This document shows, piece by piece, positions 22,311 through 36,600 of a stretch of 64,000 bases of DNA. Below the pieces are notes generated by a model that ran no database searches, was not told the DNA's origin, and saw only the letters and a list, made by a program, of their open reading frames with translations. Made by a program: the position numbers and the translations under genes. Every line of letters starts with the position of its first letter. Position 1 is the stretch's first letter. Source of the DNA: Luscinia megarhynchos (Eukaryota; Chordata; Aves; Passeriformes; Turdidae); the NCBI GenBank assembly GCA_034336665.1, contig CM067569.1, positions 24,835,320-24,899,319 on the forward strand. Direction: 5' to 3'.

Positions 22311-25300
22311 CCCCATGGTGCAATGACCTCCTTTTTCCAGGATTTTTTCAGTTAGGAGCGCTAGGAAGAACAAAACTCCCAGGCACAGCTGAAGCTCTTC
22401 GCACTGATTAAAATTTGTGTGTTACAGTAACAGCAAATGGCATAAGAAATTTCAAGGACTTTCAAGGATTGTGAACTGATCCCTGCAGATGTGCCCAGAA
22501 GAAGGTTATTTAAAACTTGTGTTCCTATTTCAGTTTTCTGAGAGGAGCATTCAGGCTCTACTAAATTCTGCCGAATAGGAAAAAAAAAAAAAAAAAGTTT
22601 TAGTGTCATCTATTTTCCATATCCTTGTGATTTTAGGATTTATTAAAAACTTCTTTACTGTTACAGGGCCTGCTCTGAATTTTTCAGATAGGCAAAGAGT
22701 GTGATCCTTTGAATTATTTAAGGCTGTGGCAGAACAGTTACCTGTTTAGTTTTCTATTGCTACTAAATTTCAGAAAAGGCTAAGATGGGTAAAAATTATC
22801 TCTGTTTATTCATACAAAGAGCATCTCTGCAAGTCCCACTCTTGCCCCACAGGAAGGACCATCCTTAAACCAACTTAAAATTTGGGGCTGTAAGCCCAGA
22901 GCCTTCTGTTTTGTTACTGCTGAGGGTAACGAGTCAAGGGTCATGGCATTAATCAGTGACTATGGTGCAGAACAGAGCTGCTAAACTTGAGGTGAAATTT
23001 GAGCCTGCTGTCATGGGAACAGAGTGGGGAAGGCAGGACTTGGGAAGAGCCAGCCTTTCCCTGGCCAGGGGGAGTGCCTGGTACGGGCACCTCTGCCTGG
23101 AGCACGGGTTTAGTGCTGATTGCATCTGTGCATGCTGCATTTAATCTTAATTTATGCATTTTCCTCTATCCTTTAACAAGTCTGCTGGAACCTGTTCCCT
23201 AAAAATTAATGTCAGTCATCACATACCTGCTTATTGGTCTGAGTGGTGAGAAAGTACCAAAGAGAAAGGGCAAACTCCACAACCCCTGAAGTTTCTGAGA
23301 TGTTATCTTAGTCCAGTGGTGACTGATGCCCTAAATTCTTTACTCAGTTCACGAGTTTTCTTTAGCACAAACAACCCCTAAAGAAAGGAGCTGTTAGCAG
23401 TGTGTACAGCTTTTACAGTACAGTTCTGAGTCATGATATGGAAGGTGCAGAGCAGAAGTAATGCCTGTCAATTTGTTATTATTAATTACAAGAGAGGGCT
23501 ATTTAATGCAGATTCTCCCTTTCCTTCATACAGTCAGACAGCCTGTCTTCTTCATTTTTATTGTTTAATTTGTGATCAAAACAGGAAGATGCTGCTTTTG
23601 TTAAGAAATCTGTCTAAATTAACAGATTGTTATTTCTTTCTTTAGAATACACAAATCAAATTTCATGGTCTCATTCAAGGCAGAGAATCTTTTCTCCTGG
23701 GTATCACCAGTCTACAGGGGAAGTTATTGCACTTTAATATAATTCCTGAAACATTAATCACAGGGACTATAGTTTTGCAAGAGGGGAAGCTTTAGTTGTT
23801 TACAGTCTGTTAAGCTATTTATTTACTGTGTGTTCTCACTCCTCCCTTAAGACCTTCAGAAATGAAAAATATAAGGGGATAGCAGTTCCTTTTCTCATTT
23901 AGGTATGCAAACATGGATTTCAGAGCTCTTTTTCCTGTGGCAAAAGCAAGGTCAGAAGATAATATAAAATAATGTGTCTAAACTAGATTCTGGTTGTAAT
24001 TTGCAAGCATTCAGTACTGCTGTCTGGTTTTATTCCTAAAATACATATAGATGGCCCATGGCACAAGGCAGAGAAACCTGGCAATTGCTTTAATTTGTCC
24101 CCAGTCCCTGCCCACAGACCTGGGCACAAAGCAGAGGTAACTTGGGTCTGGTCATACCCCACCTCAGCTTGGTGTGCTCCCTGCAGCTTTGCTGTCCTAA
24201 CTTTCCCATCTACTCCAAGCAGTGCAGCATTATTCTTCTCATTTCAAGTGGTTTTCAAAGCCAGGGTAGATGTTGTCCAGCTCTGTGTTTGCAGACACCA
24301 GCTGGTGAGATAAAGCTACCCTCAGTGTGGTAGGGCTGTTGTAGTTTACTTTCAAACATCCAGTTTTCCTGAAAGGGTTGCATGGATTACTGACATTTAC
24401 AGTACCAGTTTTAGGATTCACTTACTCTGTCTTGTAAGGAAGACTATTACTTGAATAAAAAAAAAAGCAGCAACATGCATTTCTATTATTGGTTGGTGGC
24501 AAAAGTGGTAATTGGATGTCTATTGCTGATGATAAACATGTACAGGCCCTGAAAACAAGTTCAGTTTTGGCCAGACTATTTCTAGATGGTATTTTCCTAA
24601 CTTCTTGCCTTTTGGTGGATAAATTGTATTGCTTTTTGTTTCATAACCTTTTTATCATTAAAAAAAAAAATTAAAACATTTTAGAAAAATCAGACTTATT
24701 TCCAGTCTTCTTTCTTCACTGTCAGTTTCCCAAACTACTTCCTTCCTCAAGGGATTTAAATATATGAACTTCTAAATACAGAGATAGGCAGTTTCTCTCC
24801 TTCTGTTTCTTTTTTTTTTAAGGGATTTATTTTTTCTCAGTGCCTTAAGGCTGGAGCCCTGGAGATTTGAAGCTTCTTTCATCCTCCAAAATGTCAGCAG
24901 TTTCAAAGAAGTGGGTTCCTGTACACTTCTTTTGACGTGCACTGTAATACTTTTCAGTCCTGGCTTGGAAGCTCTTTCTCTGCAGGTGAGAGGCAGTATG
25001 GCAGGAGACACATTTATACCTTAAGCTCTACCTAAAACAATCACCAGGGAGAGGAAAGCACCCTGACACAAGCAAGCTGGACATAGTCCAAATGATTGAC
25101 AAAAAATTTTGCATCTTTACCCTTTTCCTTGTGAAGTTTGCCAAGTATCAAATTCATACAGCTGAGAGCCAGCTTTAGGATGTCTTGGCTTTCTGTTCCT
25201 CTAGTGAGAAGGCACAGTAGAAACCATCAAACAAAACCAGCAGTGTCCATTTCTGTCAGTCTGTGATCTACACAGAGCAAGAACTCTGAGCCTTCAGCTA

Positions 25301-28300
25301 GAGTTTCTTCTTTCTGGGTTGCAAAGTACCAGGTGGCAGAGCTGGAGATTTGCTTAGGCTTGCGTGCAGGACTCCAGCACATCTCGTGGTTAGACCAGCA
25401 GATGACAGGGAGTGAAGGGAAGTGGGCAGTGGAAATAAATCCTCTTCCTGGTAACCAAAGCAGGGGTAAGGAAGAGTCCAGCAACGGATAGGGCAGGAGA
25501 GGAATGTAATTACTGCAGCTGGGCCACACACTGGATTAGCATGGAGAAGGGATCAAGGCAGGGCACATGCACCTGCTGGGGCAACAGCAGGAGGGGTGGA
25601 TGAGCTGGGAAAGTAGTGCATGTAAGGAGGGAATGCAGAAAGGAGGGTGGAGAAGTAGGACCACAGAAGTGGGACAAGGTCTACTTGACACTAAAGCTAT
25701 TTAAAACCTCTGAAAAGTTATTTTCACCACATATGTACTGCATATTACTTTCTTTGAGGAAAGAAAGGTTCTTCCCATGTTATTATGAATTAAGAGTTTC
25801 ATTGCAAATTTCCTCTTAGATTTGTGTTACGTAATTGTGGGCAAAAATAAATGCCTGTGGGGTTTTGTAAACAAAAATACCTGCTTAATTGTTTTTAAAA
25901 TTTTTTTTTAGTTGTATGGTATGGTGTTGAGGAATGGTTATTTTTTCCTTTTGGTTTGTGCTCAGGATTTCATTATTTAATAATGTCTGAAGAGTACAGC
26001 TGTTGTACCACTCGGTTAATGGTTTAAGCAAGGGCATAAGTGTAACATAATTAGAGGATCTTGTTTGGTAATGCAGGAAGAGATCTTCTGAACATTTTTA
26101 TTTAGGAGATGAACTGTACCCTTCCAAAAGAAAAAAACCTTCTAGTTCTGGCTGAAACTTCCTCCCACAGTTTTCAGCCCCTAAAGTATGAAAAAATTGA
26201 TCCCCTATTTCTGTGCAATCCTCAGAATATTGCTTTTTTTTTACATCCTCAAGGTGTAAACCATAGTCTTTTGATGTACAAGCTGTTATTACATCTTAAT
26301 TGAAGTCTGCACAGTAATAACCTACAGGTAAGATTTTGCAGAGTGTGAAGATATACTGTGTGAATTTATTGGGGCTTGGAGTAATATTTGTGAGTATAGA
26401 TAGATGAATCTCATCCAATTTAAATATCCTAGAGTATATTTAAAGTAAGTTTATTTAAAATAAATCCATAATCAAGTATTGTTCTTTCTCTGCATAATCT
26501 TAATTTTTGAAAGTATTTTTCAATGGAATGTTAATTGCTTGTCAAATCTTTCAGTAATATACAAAAAATTCTACATTAAGAGAAATTCTTCTTTTTCTCT
26601 GAGTGCAAAAACGAATGACTAGTTTAACAACAGGGTGAGAGGATTTCTAGGATTTAAAGGAATCTTAGCAGTTGTGAAAAGGATCAAAGCAGCAACCTGG
26701 AATATGTATTTTCATACATATGTTTAAGAAATAGTATTTTATATTGAAGAAAATCTTGTATGTCTTTTTTTTCCCCCCCTCTTGATATGTTTTTTTCTAC
26801 TCCCATTGAAATAAAACAAGCATCTAGCTGCAGTGTCCTGGCATGCAAAACTGGAATGAAATGCACAGTTCTTGTTCTGCTTCATGTTGCTTTATCCTTC
26901 AAAGCATACAAGAATCAAATTTGGAAGTTCTTGTTTCATGAGACCCTGAGATTTCCAGGTTATCACAGTGTGTCATTTTCTGCCAGGGGTGTTACTGAGG
27001 GGGACAGATGTGCTACAGCTTCCCTACTGCAAATAGAAATGTTTATTTTACTCATGGGATACTAATTGCTTAGCTGTCCTGTTTCGTAAAGCTGAGTCAA
27101 GATAAGGAGAAGGAGGGAACTCTTAGAAAAAAGGCAAATTCAAACCATAGGTTTGGTGCTGTCAGAGGGAGTGGGTGTTGTATGTAGGAGGTAAAGGTGT
27201 AGGTAAAAGGAGTGACATTTACTGAGCTTATTGCTCAGGCTCCTTGTAGTTCAACTGTGCCTACTGATGGTATTTGTAAAGCAGCCCACGTGTGAAAGAG
27301 GAAAAACTGACCTAGTACTGAAAATGGTTAAAAAAAAAGACTTCAACTTTCATTCTGTCTAAATCTGAAAATTGGCAATCCTGAGTAGTCCTTTTTTCCT
27401 TGGTAACTATCAAATCTGCCACATGCAAAGCCTGTATCAACACAGAGCATGTATTATATTAGAAACATTTAATGCCAATAAGTAAAGCCTGTTGAAAACA
27501 TACGAACAGGTGTAGGGATCTTTAGCTGTTAACTGCTACAATTATGTGGATGCCATATGGCTCAGCTGTGCAGTTCTCTGAACTGAATCTTCAGCTGTCC
27601 TGCACGAGTGAAACATCTAAAACTAAACATACCAGGGGAGACAATTGATACAAGGTTTGCTGCACAGACAGCAAGCCAACCTGCTCTTCATTTACTCTTT
27701 AAAATTTTGATAGGGAAAATTAGCTAGGCAGCACTTTGACCATGTTGTTATTTACTCCAGTGAAAGAAATTACAATCTTTGGTGGGTTATTTTCATTCCA
27801 ATAAGCTCCTGAAGGCTGACTACAGTGAAGGAGATAATGTAATATGTAGTTGTCAAGTTTGGGATTAATGTATTAGGATGCATACTTAGTAAAAATCAGT
27901 GCTTGTCACATCTGGGTGAGTCCCATGAGCTATAACCATCTTGAACACCTCTATTGTTCCAGTCATTTTCAATTTTGTTTCCTACTCTGCAGAATTTCCC
28001 AGGAGATGTGATGGGTCAGTAGCAGGCCAAAGATGGGCTTCAGACCTAATCTAATCAATATTGTGACAAACGTAATGAAAGAAGCTATGTCACCTTGGAA
28101 TCCCAGGAGATTTTATCAGCTTTGCTCCTAATGGGATGTGACAGCAAGGCTGATCTGTGTCTCCTTAGGACAGGGCAGAAGTGGTGCAAGGGCTGGTGTG
28201 AGGATGGCTGCGTGACAAAGGGTAATCTAAGTCCATGACAATTGCACCTAGAGGTTGAAACTGGAGGTCCTCACAGGTTAAAGCACTAAATAGTTATATT

Positions 28301-30350
28301 AATAACCTGCATTTTCAAGTGAACCGTTTATTTGGCAATTATGTTTTCAGTTCCTCTCATATGTCATCTGTGCTGAAAAACAGTAACCTGTTCTGTTTCA
28401 GTGGGAGTGTTCTGAAGCTGGTTTCACAAATTAGAAGGCAGTAGTCACTGTCTTTATACGTACTCCAAGCAAAGCACTTTCACTCCAGTTCTCTGTAGTG
28501 GTTTTTAATTTTATTTTTCATTGCCTCTTTTTGCAGTCACATACAATAAGATCATTTGTCTCCCAGTATGTGACTTTTGCATGAGTCTAAAGTCAATGAT
28601 TAGTTTTTTCCTGGGATTTCCTCACTTAGCACTACTCCTAAGTGTAGTGCTACCTTTGTAGACTTCACTAATGCATTCTGGTGTGCAATCTCAAATTTTT
28701 GTATCCTTCTAGTTTTGGAACAGCAGCTTTGCTAAAAATTGTTTTTATGATAACTTAATTTTCTGTGATCAGGGCTGTTCATAAGAATATTACCAAAACT
28801 GACAAGTTTCCACCCTTAACTCTTATGAGTCCTCTTTCTCTGCCCAGTTAGATTCAACTACTTGACTCATCTGTTGCATTTACAGTTTTCTATTCTTAAG
28901 TGTTGGCCCCACACGGTGATACTCTTTCTAAAAATTATTCTCAATACTTGCTTTGTCTCTTTGCCTTTTACCTTCCCCCTCAAGATGAATGGCAACTACT
29001 GTCAAAATGTTCTCATGCACAGAAATCCTTGACATGTAGATCTCTTGAATATCTGGAAAGCTGCAGAGATATTACCAAAGTAACTATCAGTGTTAGACAA
29101 AAGTTCTTGACTATTATTCTGTCTCATTGGGGAATTAACCTTTAAAGTTTCCTGTGAAAATTTACCAATTTCTTCTCTCTGCACATACGGTTTTTTAAAA
29201 TGAAAACATATGTTTTGTCCTTTAATATTAGATCAAGTTGTTTCTCAACCTCATTTTCAATTATTCAAGTTTTCTATACAAGGATTTCCATGAATTGCCT
29301 TGATATGTAAATAGTGGAGCAAAGATGCCTTATACTTTTTACTAATCCTGCAATTACATTCTGTAGAGCCTTTTTACTTTCCTTAATATGAAACTAAACC
29401 CTCCTCTCACCTACTCCTTTACATAACCAAGCACTAAGAATTATGGACATGACAGCTAAATCCAGCTTTTAAATCCCAGGCACAGTAGCTGTGTGCTGTT
29501 GCTGCTCAGTTATTCTTTCCTAATAAGCTGTACACAGTGCCATATCTTATTAGTTAATTTGAAAATCGTTTCTCAAGGGATTGCATTACTTATGTGCATC
29601 AGGTCCCTACCAATCCACTTAAAGCTTAAATGCACCAGACAGAGAAACTTAGCCCAGAACTGGATCTTATTTGTTGCAGCAGAAACCTTTATTTTCCCTG
29701 TAAAGTACCATGATAGTATTTTTGATGTAGCAGAAGTTAAAATGAAAACACCCATTTGCAATTTTTTGAAAATAAAACCTTTTTTTTTTTTTTATCTTAT
29801 GGAAAACATTTTTTATTCTGTTGCATAAGGCAGAAGGTGCATGTTGCAATTCAAATACCCTGTTACTCTTGAAATTTCAGTGTGGCTGCTTAACTTGGAA
29901 AAAGAGGGACTGAGCGAAAACTTTGGGAAAAAGTGCCTATCTTTGCTGCAAATGTGAAACTTGATTATTGGTGTTCTGGAAAGCATCACTTGAGTTTGGG
30001 ATGGGTTGACTCTAAAAGATAAATTCAAGCATCCCTGCAAGACAACTTTGAGTCTGTGTTTATGATGCAGTGTCCTGCATCACTTTAAACCTGCCTACAC
30101 AATACTGAAACCATTTCACTTGGTGACTATTCATTCAAATCTATGTTTCTGCCTCTTCTGTTATTCCCCTCCAGAGCAAAAGAAAAGTCCATGTACCACG
30201 ATTACTGGAAATATTTAACCTCTTTTTCCATTTCTCCACACCACCACTGCATAAAGCTACCACCATGTAATCTTCCTTCTAGGCGCTATCAATTTGTTAC
30301 AAGTGACCTGATCATGCCCTAATGCACAGAGTATCCGTGAATTTATAACC
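22311..30350 (-). other. RASGEF1A: RASGEF1A intron 1, 5' part, no gene seen
   Basis: AT-rich intronic sequence between the GC block and the first exon. It holds an A run at 22580-22596, a T run at 29780-29793 and scattered short T/A tracts. No exon, RNA gene or recognisable transposon was found by eye. Confidence 0.65.
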
Positions 30351-30456
30351 TGCATCACAACTTTCAGCGTGCCTTCTCCGCAGCACAGCACTAAATCACT
30401 CTGTCCCGCGTGGCTGAGCTCTGCCGTAGACAGAGGAGCCCATGGTGCAGACTCAC

Positions 30457-30474
30457 CTGGCTCTCCAGGACCAT
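30457..30474 (-). CDS. RASGEF1A: RASGEF1A first coding exon (six codons, MVLESQ)
   Basis: On the minus strand an ATG with G at -3 and G at +4 opens six codons, M-V-L-E-S-Q, ended by a perfect CAG|GTGAGT donor (GTGAGT at 30456-30451). Joined to the exon at 4017 it reads MVLESQ-ETMPQT in frame. From memory, a longer human RASGEF1A isoform begins MFLEPQETMPQT, so both sequence and junction fit. The exon probably extends upstream to an initiator near 30565, giving a 5' UTR of about 91 nt with no ATG before the start. The identification depends on the exon 2 match and on the remembered isoform. The splice itself would need transcript support. Confidence 0.78.
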
Positions 30475-30559
30475 GTCCTCTCGCAGCTGCAGCACCCCGG
30501 AGCCTGTCCCTGCCCTGCTGCTGCGCCGCTCCTCCGGCTGCGCTCAGGCGGAGCGAGCG

Positions 30560-30660
30560 GGGAGTGAGAGCATCGCTGCTCCGCGTCACCATTATACCCA
30601 GCAAAACCCAACGTGCTGCACGGGAGGAAATTCGGAGTCCCAGCCCTCCATTACGTAGGT
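30560..30660 (-). promoter_or_regulatory. RASGEF1A: Predicted TATA/initiator core promoter of RASGEF1A
   Basis: On the minus strand TATAAT lies at 30596-30591 and an initiator match, TCACTCC, has its A at 30565. That is 31 bp from the first T of the TATA box, the spacing expected for a TATA/Inr pair. GGTGACG, half of a cAMP-response element, lies between them at 30590-30584. A near bZIP/PAR site, CTACGTAA, lies about 90 bp upstream of the predicted start. The surrounding 30.4-30.66 kb is GC- and CpG-richer than its flanks. The transcription start itself is inferred. Confidence 0.6.
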
Positions 30661-33600
30661 GTCATGTGCTGGGAACTTCCATCCCTGCCGTCCTAGAGCC
30701 GCAGTGAAACCAGGGCTGTCCCGCTGCTTCCCCTGCCTTGGGGCTTACAGGAATTCACATGCTAGCTAAACCTGTGTACAGATGTTGCGGAGGAAAGGCA
30801 GCAGATTTTGGGCATTTCTAACTGGCTGGTTTCTTATATCATTGCTGCTAAAATTATTCCAAAATTCCTGTTTTGGTGTAGTATGACTTAATTTGTTGTT
30901 TTCTTGGGGTTTCTGTTGATGCGGGGATTTTTGTTTTGTTTTTCTTTCTAATATAAAATTCCTACAAAGCTACCTAGAAACTGTTTACAATTTTTTGGAA
31001 ACCTAACAGCTAGGAACTAACACACTTGCTGACTTTATTTTTTTTTAAATCAATTTTTGTTTAACCACTCTTTGTACTTGATTTTTGCATAATAATGTCC
31101 AATGCATACCAGAAATTCTTCAGAAGCTCACTTAAATCATACATGTATTCTGTTTGGAGACCTGAATCAGTAATAATAAGATATGAGAAATTCTCTCCAT
31201 TCCATATATGTCTACATTGTAAAATCTTCCAAACAGAGGCAAATCAGTAAATAGTGAAAGGAATATTCTGTGTAGGTAATCTAGTTTGTAGTTACTGAAG
31301 ACTTCATGTTAGTAGTGACGTGGGGTAAAGGTATAGGAATTTTAATAAGGATGTAGAAATAAGTAGTCTGAGGAAACAGAACAGTTGGTAAAGAATGAGG
31401 AAGAAAGCAGAGGTGATGGCAAAAGAAAATGACATAACTTTATGGAAATGGAACTGACATTTCTATACAGGAAACGTGAATAAACAGTTTAGAAGGGGAA
31501 GGTAAGAAGACAGGGATGTGATTATATGCTAGTAAGATACTTTTGGAAGAGGTTAGTCGAATGCACTTCATTTAGGCTTACAGAGGATGAGGTTTCTGCA
31601 ATGGATGCTAGTGATGGGTAAGAGTGGTTTGACTTTACCAAGTGAGGTGTGTGTTTAGATGAGATTTGAGAAGTGGAAGACTGAGGAGCACAGAATGAGT
31701 CCCATAATCAGAGATTTGTCTGAAGCAACAGAAAGGAAGGGTGGGGGGACAGGGGAGTGTGTTTTGAAAGCAAATATCAACAATATGGAATTTTACAATG
31801 AACTGTTATTGTTGCTTGCTGGCATTTCCCAGTGCACAGTTTGGCTCCACATAGTTCCAAGAGACATTCTTCTGCTCTCTAATGTCTGAACTAAATTTTA
31901 TTCAAGTCTAAGACTGCCCAATGTGATTTCTGAACAGTATAAATTTCTAACTATAAATTATCCTACACCAGTGCTTTAAAATTAAAAAAACCACCCATTT
32001 CATGTAGGATTCATATAAAGTAAAATAGTACTTACTTTGCATTTCTTTACAGCAGCTTTGCACAGTGGTTCTGCCATCCAGCCTTTCCCAGTGGGTGGAC
32101 TTCCAGCTATTTCACTCTATGATTTTTGTCATGTGTCTTGCCTCCTTCCCCTTAAAATGAGGGGTGCAATGGATTACTATCAGAACACACTGCTAATTTG
32201 CACTGAAAATGCATTGTAACATCAGAATAAAATTTGACATACATATTTTCAGAGAAGGGAGTATCATAAGAAGGAAATAGGACAAATTATGGTATGCAAA
32301 AAAGTGAAAAAGGCAGAATTTTAAATATTAAGTGCCAAGAGGAAGGCAATAGGAAGAGTTGGAAGGGTTAACCCCCCCCAGCTCAAATCCACCAGTGACA
32401 GCAGTTTTTTAATAGTCATTAAGAAGTTATTTCTAGTAAAATACCAATATTTATATTGCAAAATTGGCTAGTCATTAAACTGTTTCACAAAAAACTTGGA
32501 ATTGAGAATTTTATTCCTTAGTGTAGTTATGATCATAGCAGAATAGGAAATCTTTTTTTTTCCTCCTTGTAAAGTACTATCACAGCATAAAGAAAAGTGA
32601 CAGCACAATCATATCTCATCAGGATGAATCCAGGTTTGAGCTGTTCAAAAACACGCTGCAGTTACTGCAAACACAGAGATTACTCACTACAGAACAACTT
32701 GAAAACCATCTTGTAGGTTTTTATTAGGACCTTTTAGTAGCATTTTCCCCTCCTTTTTTTTCATTTTCTTTCTACAGGAAATTCAGTGTTGCTGCATTAC
32801 TAAGCTGAACTTTATGTTGTGATTAATACTGCTGATTTGGATGCAGTTTGTCATTTCAAGGGGTTTTTTTTCTTTTTTTTTTTTTTTTTTCATATGAAAT
32901 TAAACCAGAGCTTTGAGCATCCTGGCACAGGGTGCTATTACAGCCAAAGCTCTTTGACTTCAGCCATGGCACTAACCTGAGTTGCTCTTCTTTGAGCAGA
33001 TATTTCTTTAGCACTGAGACTTCCACCTTTTACAAATTTGAATTACTTGCTGGAATTAAATATAGAGGTAATTTGACAGACAAGCAGAATAAGCACACAA
33101 AACTCATTTCCCTTGAAAATCAGACTAAAAAACCCATTTATTTGCCTAAAAGCATAGTATATGGTTGAATGTATAAATATCTACACCAAGTAGGGTAGGT
33201 GTCAGTTATGAGAGTGATAATGACTTTATGGTCATAAGGAATTAAGGGAGTAATCTTTGTATACTTGTACCTTTAAGTCTGAATTATCCAGAGCATTTCA
33301 ATGTTATCAATGAATTTTGCTTTCAGTTAGTACTTGATCAAACTCTTAGCTTAAAGCAACTTTTAAATAATTTTTAGGGTCCCTGTATTCTTAAATAAAC
33401 TCTGAGTTAATTTTAATTCAAAATAAAAGTTTTCAAAGCAAAATCTTATTTCATTGATTTTCATCACCAAAACAGAAGGAAAGATAGGAAGTAAGCAAGA
33501 AATATCAAAAATGGATTTTTGAGCTGGATATACATTTTTCTGTTACTTTCATGTGATGCAAGATTTTTGTGTTAATTATATCATTGAAAAAATGCTGCTC

Positions 33601-36600
33601 CACTTCCTACTGGAACTGAAGGGAAAATGCTGGGGTTTTTCTAGTTTTGTGTTTGTTTGTGGCTCTTTTTAAGCAGTACATGTGGTCCTGATTCAGGGGA
33701 GCTTCTCTAACAGCTATGAGGACGAACATGGCTTCTCTGTAAATATTAAGATATCTTTTGGCAGGCCTTCCAAGCTCTGCTGCAGATGCCATCAGAACCT
33801 AAAGCAGCAGGAGCAGACACCTGTGCTTAGTTTTGGCTGTTAGTAAACGTGGCCACTACGTTTATGTAGCTTCTACATCAAGACTGGCTCTTTTCCAGTA
33901 AAGGAGTGCATGTGCTTTAAATGAGCTTCAAATGCCAAAAGCATTCTAAGGCAAGGTTTGTCTTGACTTCCAACAGCAGCAAGATGTGCTTTCAGTTGCT
34001 GAGTTGTGTTAGGCACAGGCAGGGATGCAATCACCACTTGCTCTCTTTCCTGGTTCAGCTTCTTGTGTGTATCACGCTTGACTTTGGGGGAAGGTGGATG
34101 TGCCCATATAGGGCTAAAGCAGGCTGTGACTTCAGAGCATTGCAGACAGGCAGCTTCCCTTTTTTTGTAAAGAGAGCAGCTTCCTGCTAGCACTGATACT
34201 GCAGAGTGTCTGTAGAGTGGAAACCCCCACCCCTCAGAATGCTGTGTAGTGGAACTTACAGCAAGTGTAAAAACATAATGGTATGTTTATTTTTGGAGAA
34301 GTGGGGAACTACTGTGGGAGTAAAAAAGTTCTCATGGGGTTTTTTCATCATTCACTCAGTTACTTGTATACAATGATGTGGAAGAGAAGAGAAAAAAGCT
34401 AATAAAATCCCTTAGAAATCACAGAACTTGAGAATGTTTTTGCAGAACTGGTATTAAAGGACATAGCACTTATGTCTCTTCTGTGTCTTCCTTGTAGAGA
34501 TATTATGATAATACTAATGATGTCCCAAATATATTTTTTCACTATTTGAGAGCTGTTCATTGGCGAGCTCAAGTGGTTTTGTTTTTTCCTAATGTAAAAA
34601 ACCCTTCTATGCTGCAGGCTTCAAATTAGAAGTACTATATTTCCCTAGAAAGTTGTAAGAGTGCTGTTGAACAAAAGATGGGTATTAAGTGGTTAGATTG
34701 TAATTCCTACTTCTAATTTTGTGAACACAGATTTCTTTTGCCAGTGGAAGTCACTGACTTTGGAAGGAGTCACTTATTTTGCCTCCATTTCTGATATGTA
34801 AAGGCTGGCTCCAAACATTTAGCAAGAGTTAATTTCTGAATGTTACTACTGCAGTTTAGTTTTGCTGTGCATTATCTCTAAGCCCTGGCAAGGCTGCTGC
34901 AACATATGAATATGGATTTAGGTTTTTTTTTGTTTTGTATCTGCACAGTGGCTATATTTTGACTTGCACTTCATTATAATGCTAAAAATTATCTTGGTGT
35001 CTCCTCTTGCTTGGCATTGGTTTGTTACTATCATTTGTCAGTGCCATTGATTCTGACTTAGAACAGGCAACTCTTACAGGATTTTAATTAATTTTTTACC
35101 AAAAGGGAGCAGATGCTTGTCACAAGAAAGTAAGTATCAAGTGGCATGGTCTGATACAAGATGGGCAGTAGTCTGGCCTTGGAAAGGTGGTTATTAATCC
35201 TATTACTGTAGAAGGGGATTTGCTAGAGTTGTGGGAACTAAGTGTTATTTCATGTTGAAACTATTATTTTTAACATACACTTGGAATAGTTAAAACAAAA
35301 GTGAAAAAGAATAGTTGTGGTTTTTGAAAAAGTGGGAATTTTTACTTTTTTAAAATTTAAAATCATTTAGCAAGTAGTGAAAATTTTGAGGAAATAGTTC
35401 TCAGGCAAATAAAACTGTGCTCCCTTTCTGTTTTATTTTAAGTAGGAAAGAGGAAGCACTCTAGAAAAAGACCCAGAATATAATTTCATGATGTCTGATT
35501 TGTGGCTTTCTGAAGATTCTTTGATTGCTCAATACAACTTGTTTAAGAGAGTGCTGGTGAGAAAGAGAAACTGCTTGAGATCATCCTTCCTATTTAAAAA
35601 AGAGGGCTTTTTTTTTTTCCCCACTGACAATGACAACAGAATGGAAACCAGATTTGATTATGTTTGTCAGTTAAACTTTGAAAATATGACAAATGTGTCA
35701 GGAAAACATGTAGATTATGACTTATACAATCTTAATATTTTCCTGTAAAATGATGATAAATTTCCCTGTGGCTATCCCTGGTACTATGACCATAGTGTCT
35801 AGCAGAGGAAGTGAAAATTGGTAATTCCTCACAAGTGTGCAAGAGCACGTGTTCCCCGAGGTGCAGGTGCCCTGGGTGTGCTGCTCTGAGTCCTGCCTGT
35901 GTGTGGTGCAGGTCGATGCTCTCAGAGGCACTTGCTGAGTTGAGGAAGTGGAACAGAGCATTAGCCCAGGGCTTTACACCACTCTTGAGTTGCAGAGCTA
36001 ATTGCAGCATTTAGACCCTTTAAAAATGGACAAAACATACTGGGCAAAGATCACTTCCATGGTTAATTTATATGCATGTAAAAGATGGAGTGATCCTGCT
36101 TTTTTTTTTGGGAAAGCACTTGGGATGTCGTGTTTTAACCTCAGGCTTTACCTATAGCTTGTTTCACACAAAAAGCTGCTCTTAGACTTCAAATACTTGC
36201 TCCTCCCTGTGGCACCTGTGTAATTATGTACTCAGTTTTTAAAAAGCATGGAGAGACAGAGAGAGAACTAAAATGTTTTCTTCCACAATGGTTTCCCTGT
36301 GACCTCTTTTCTTGCTAAGCAGGCACTGTAGATTAAGTGATTTCCTTTGCTTTTTCTGCAATTTGTTGGAGATGTTCTTGTCAACTGATCTAGATGGTAT
36401 TAAATGTCTCTATTACATTACACTTTTTAATGCTCCTCAGAAGTACTGCATGTAAAATAAAGATGCAGACCTTAGACCTGCATGATCTGCCAGGACTCAT
36501 CAAGGAAGAGCCAAGCATAGCTATTTGTGGAAATGTTTCAGGGTTGTCAGTAAGTGTTTTGGTCACCTAAATTTTGCCCATGTTGGCAGTGCTGCAATGT

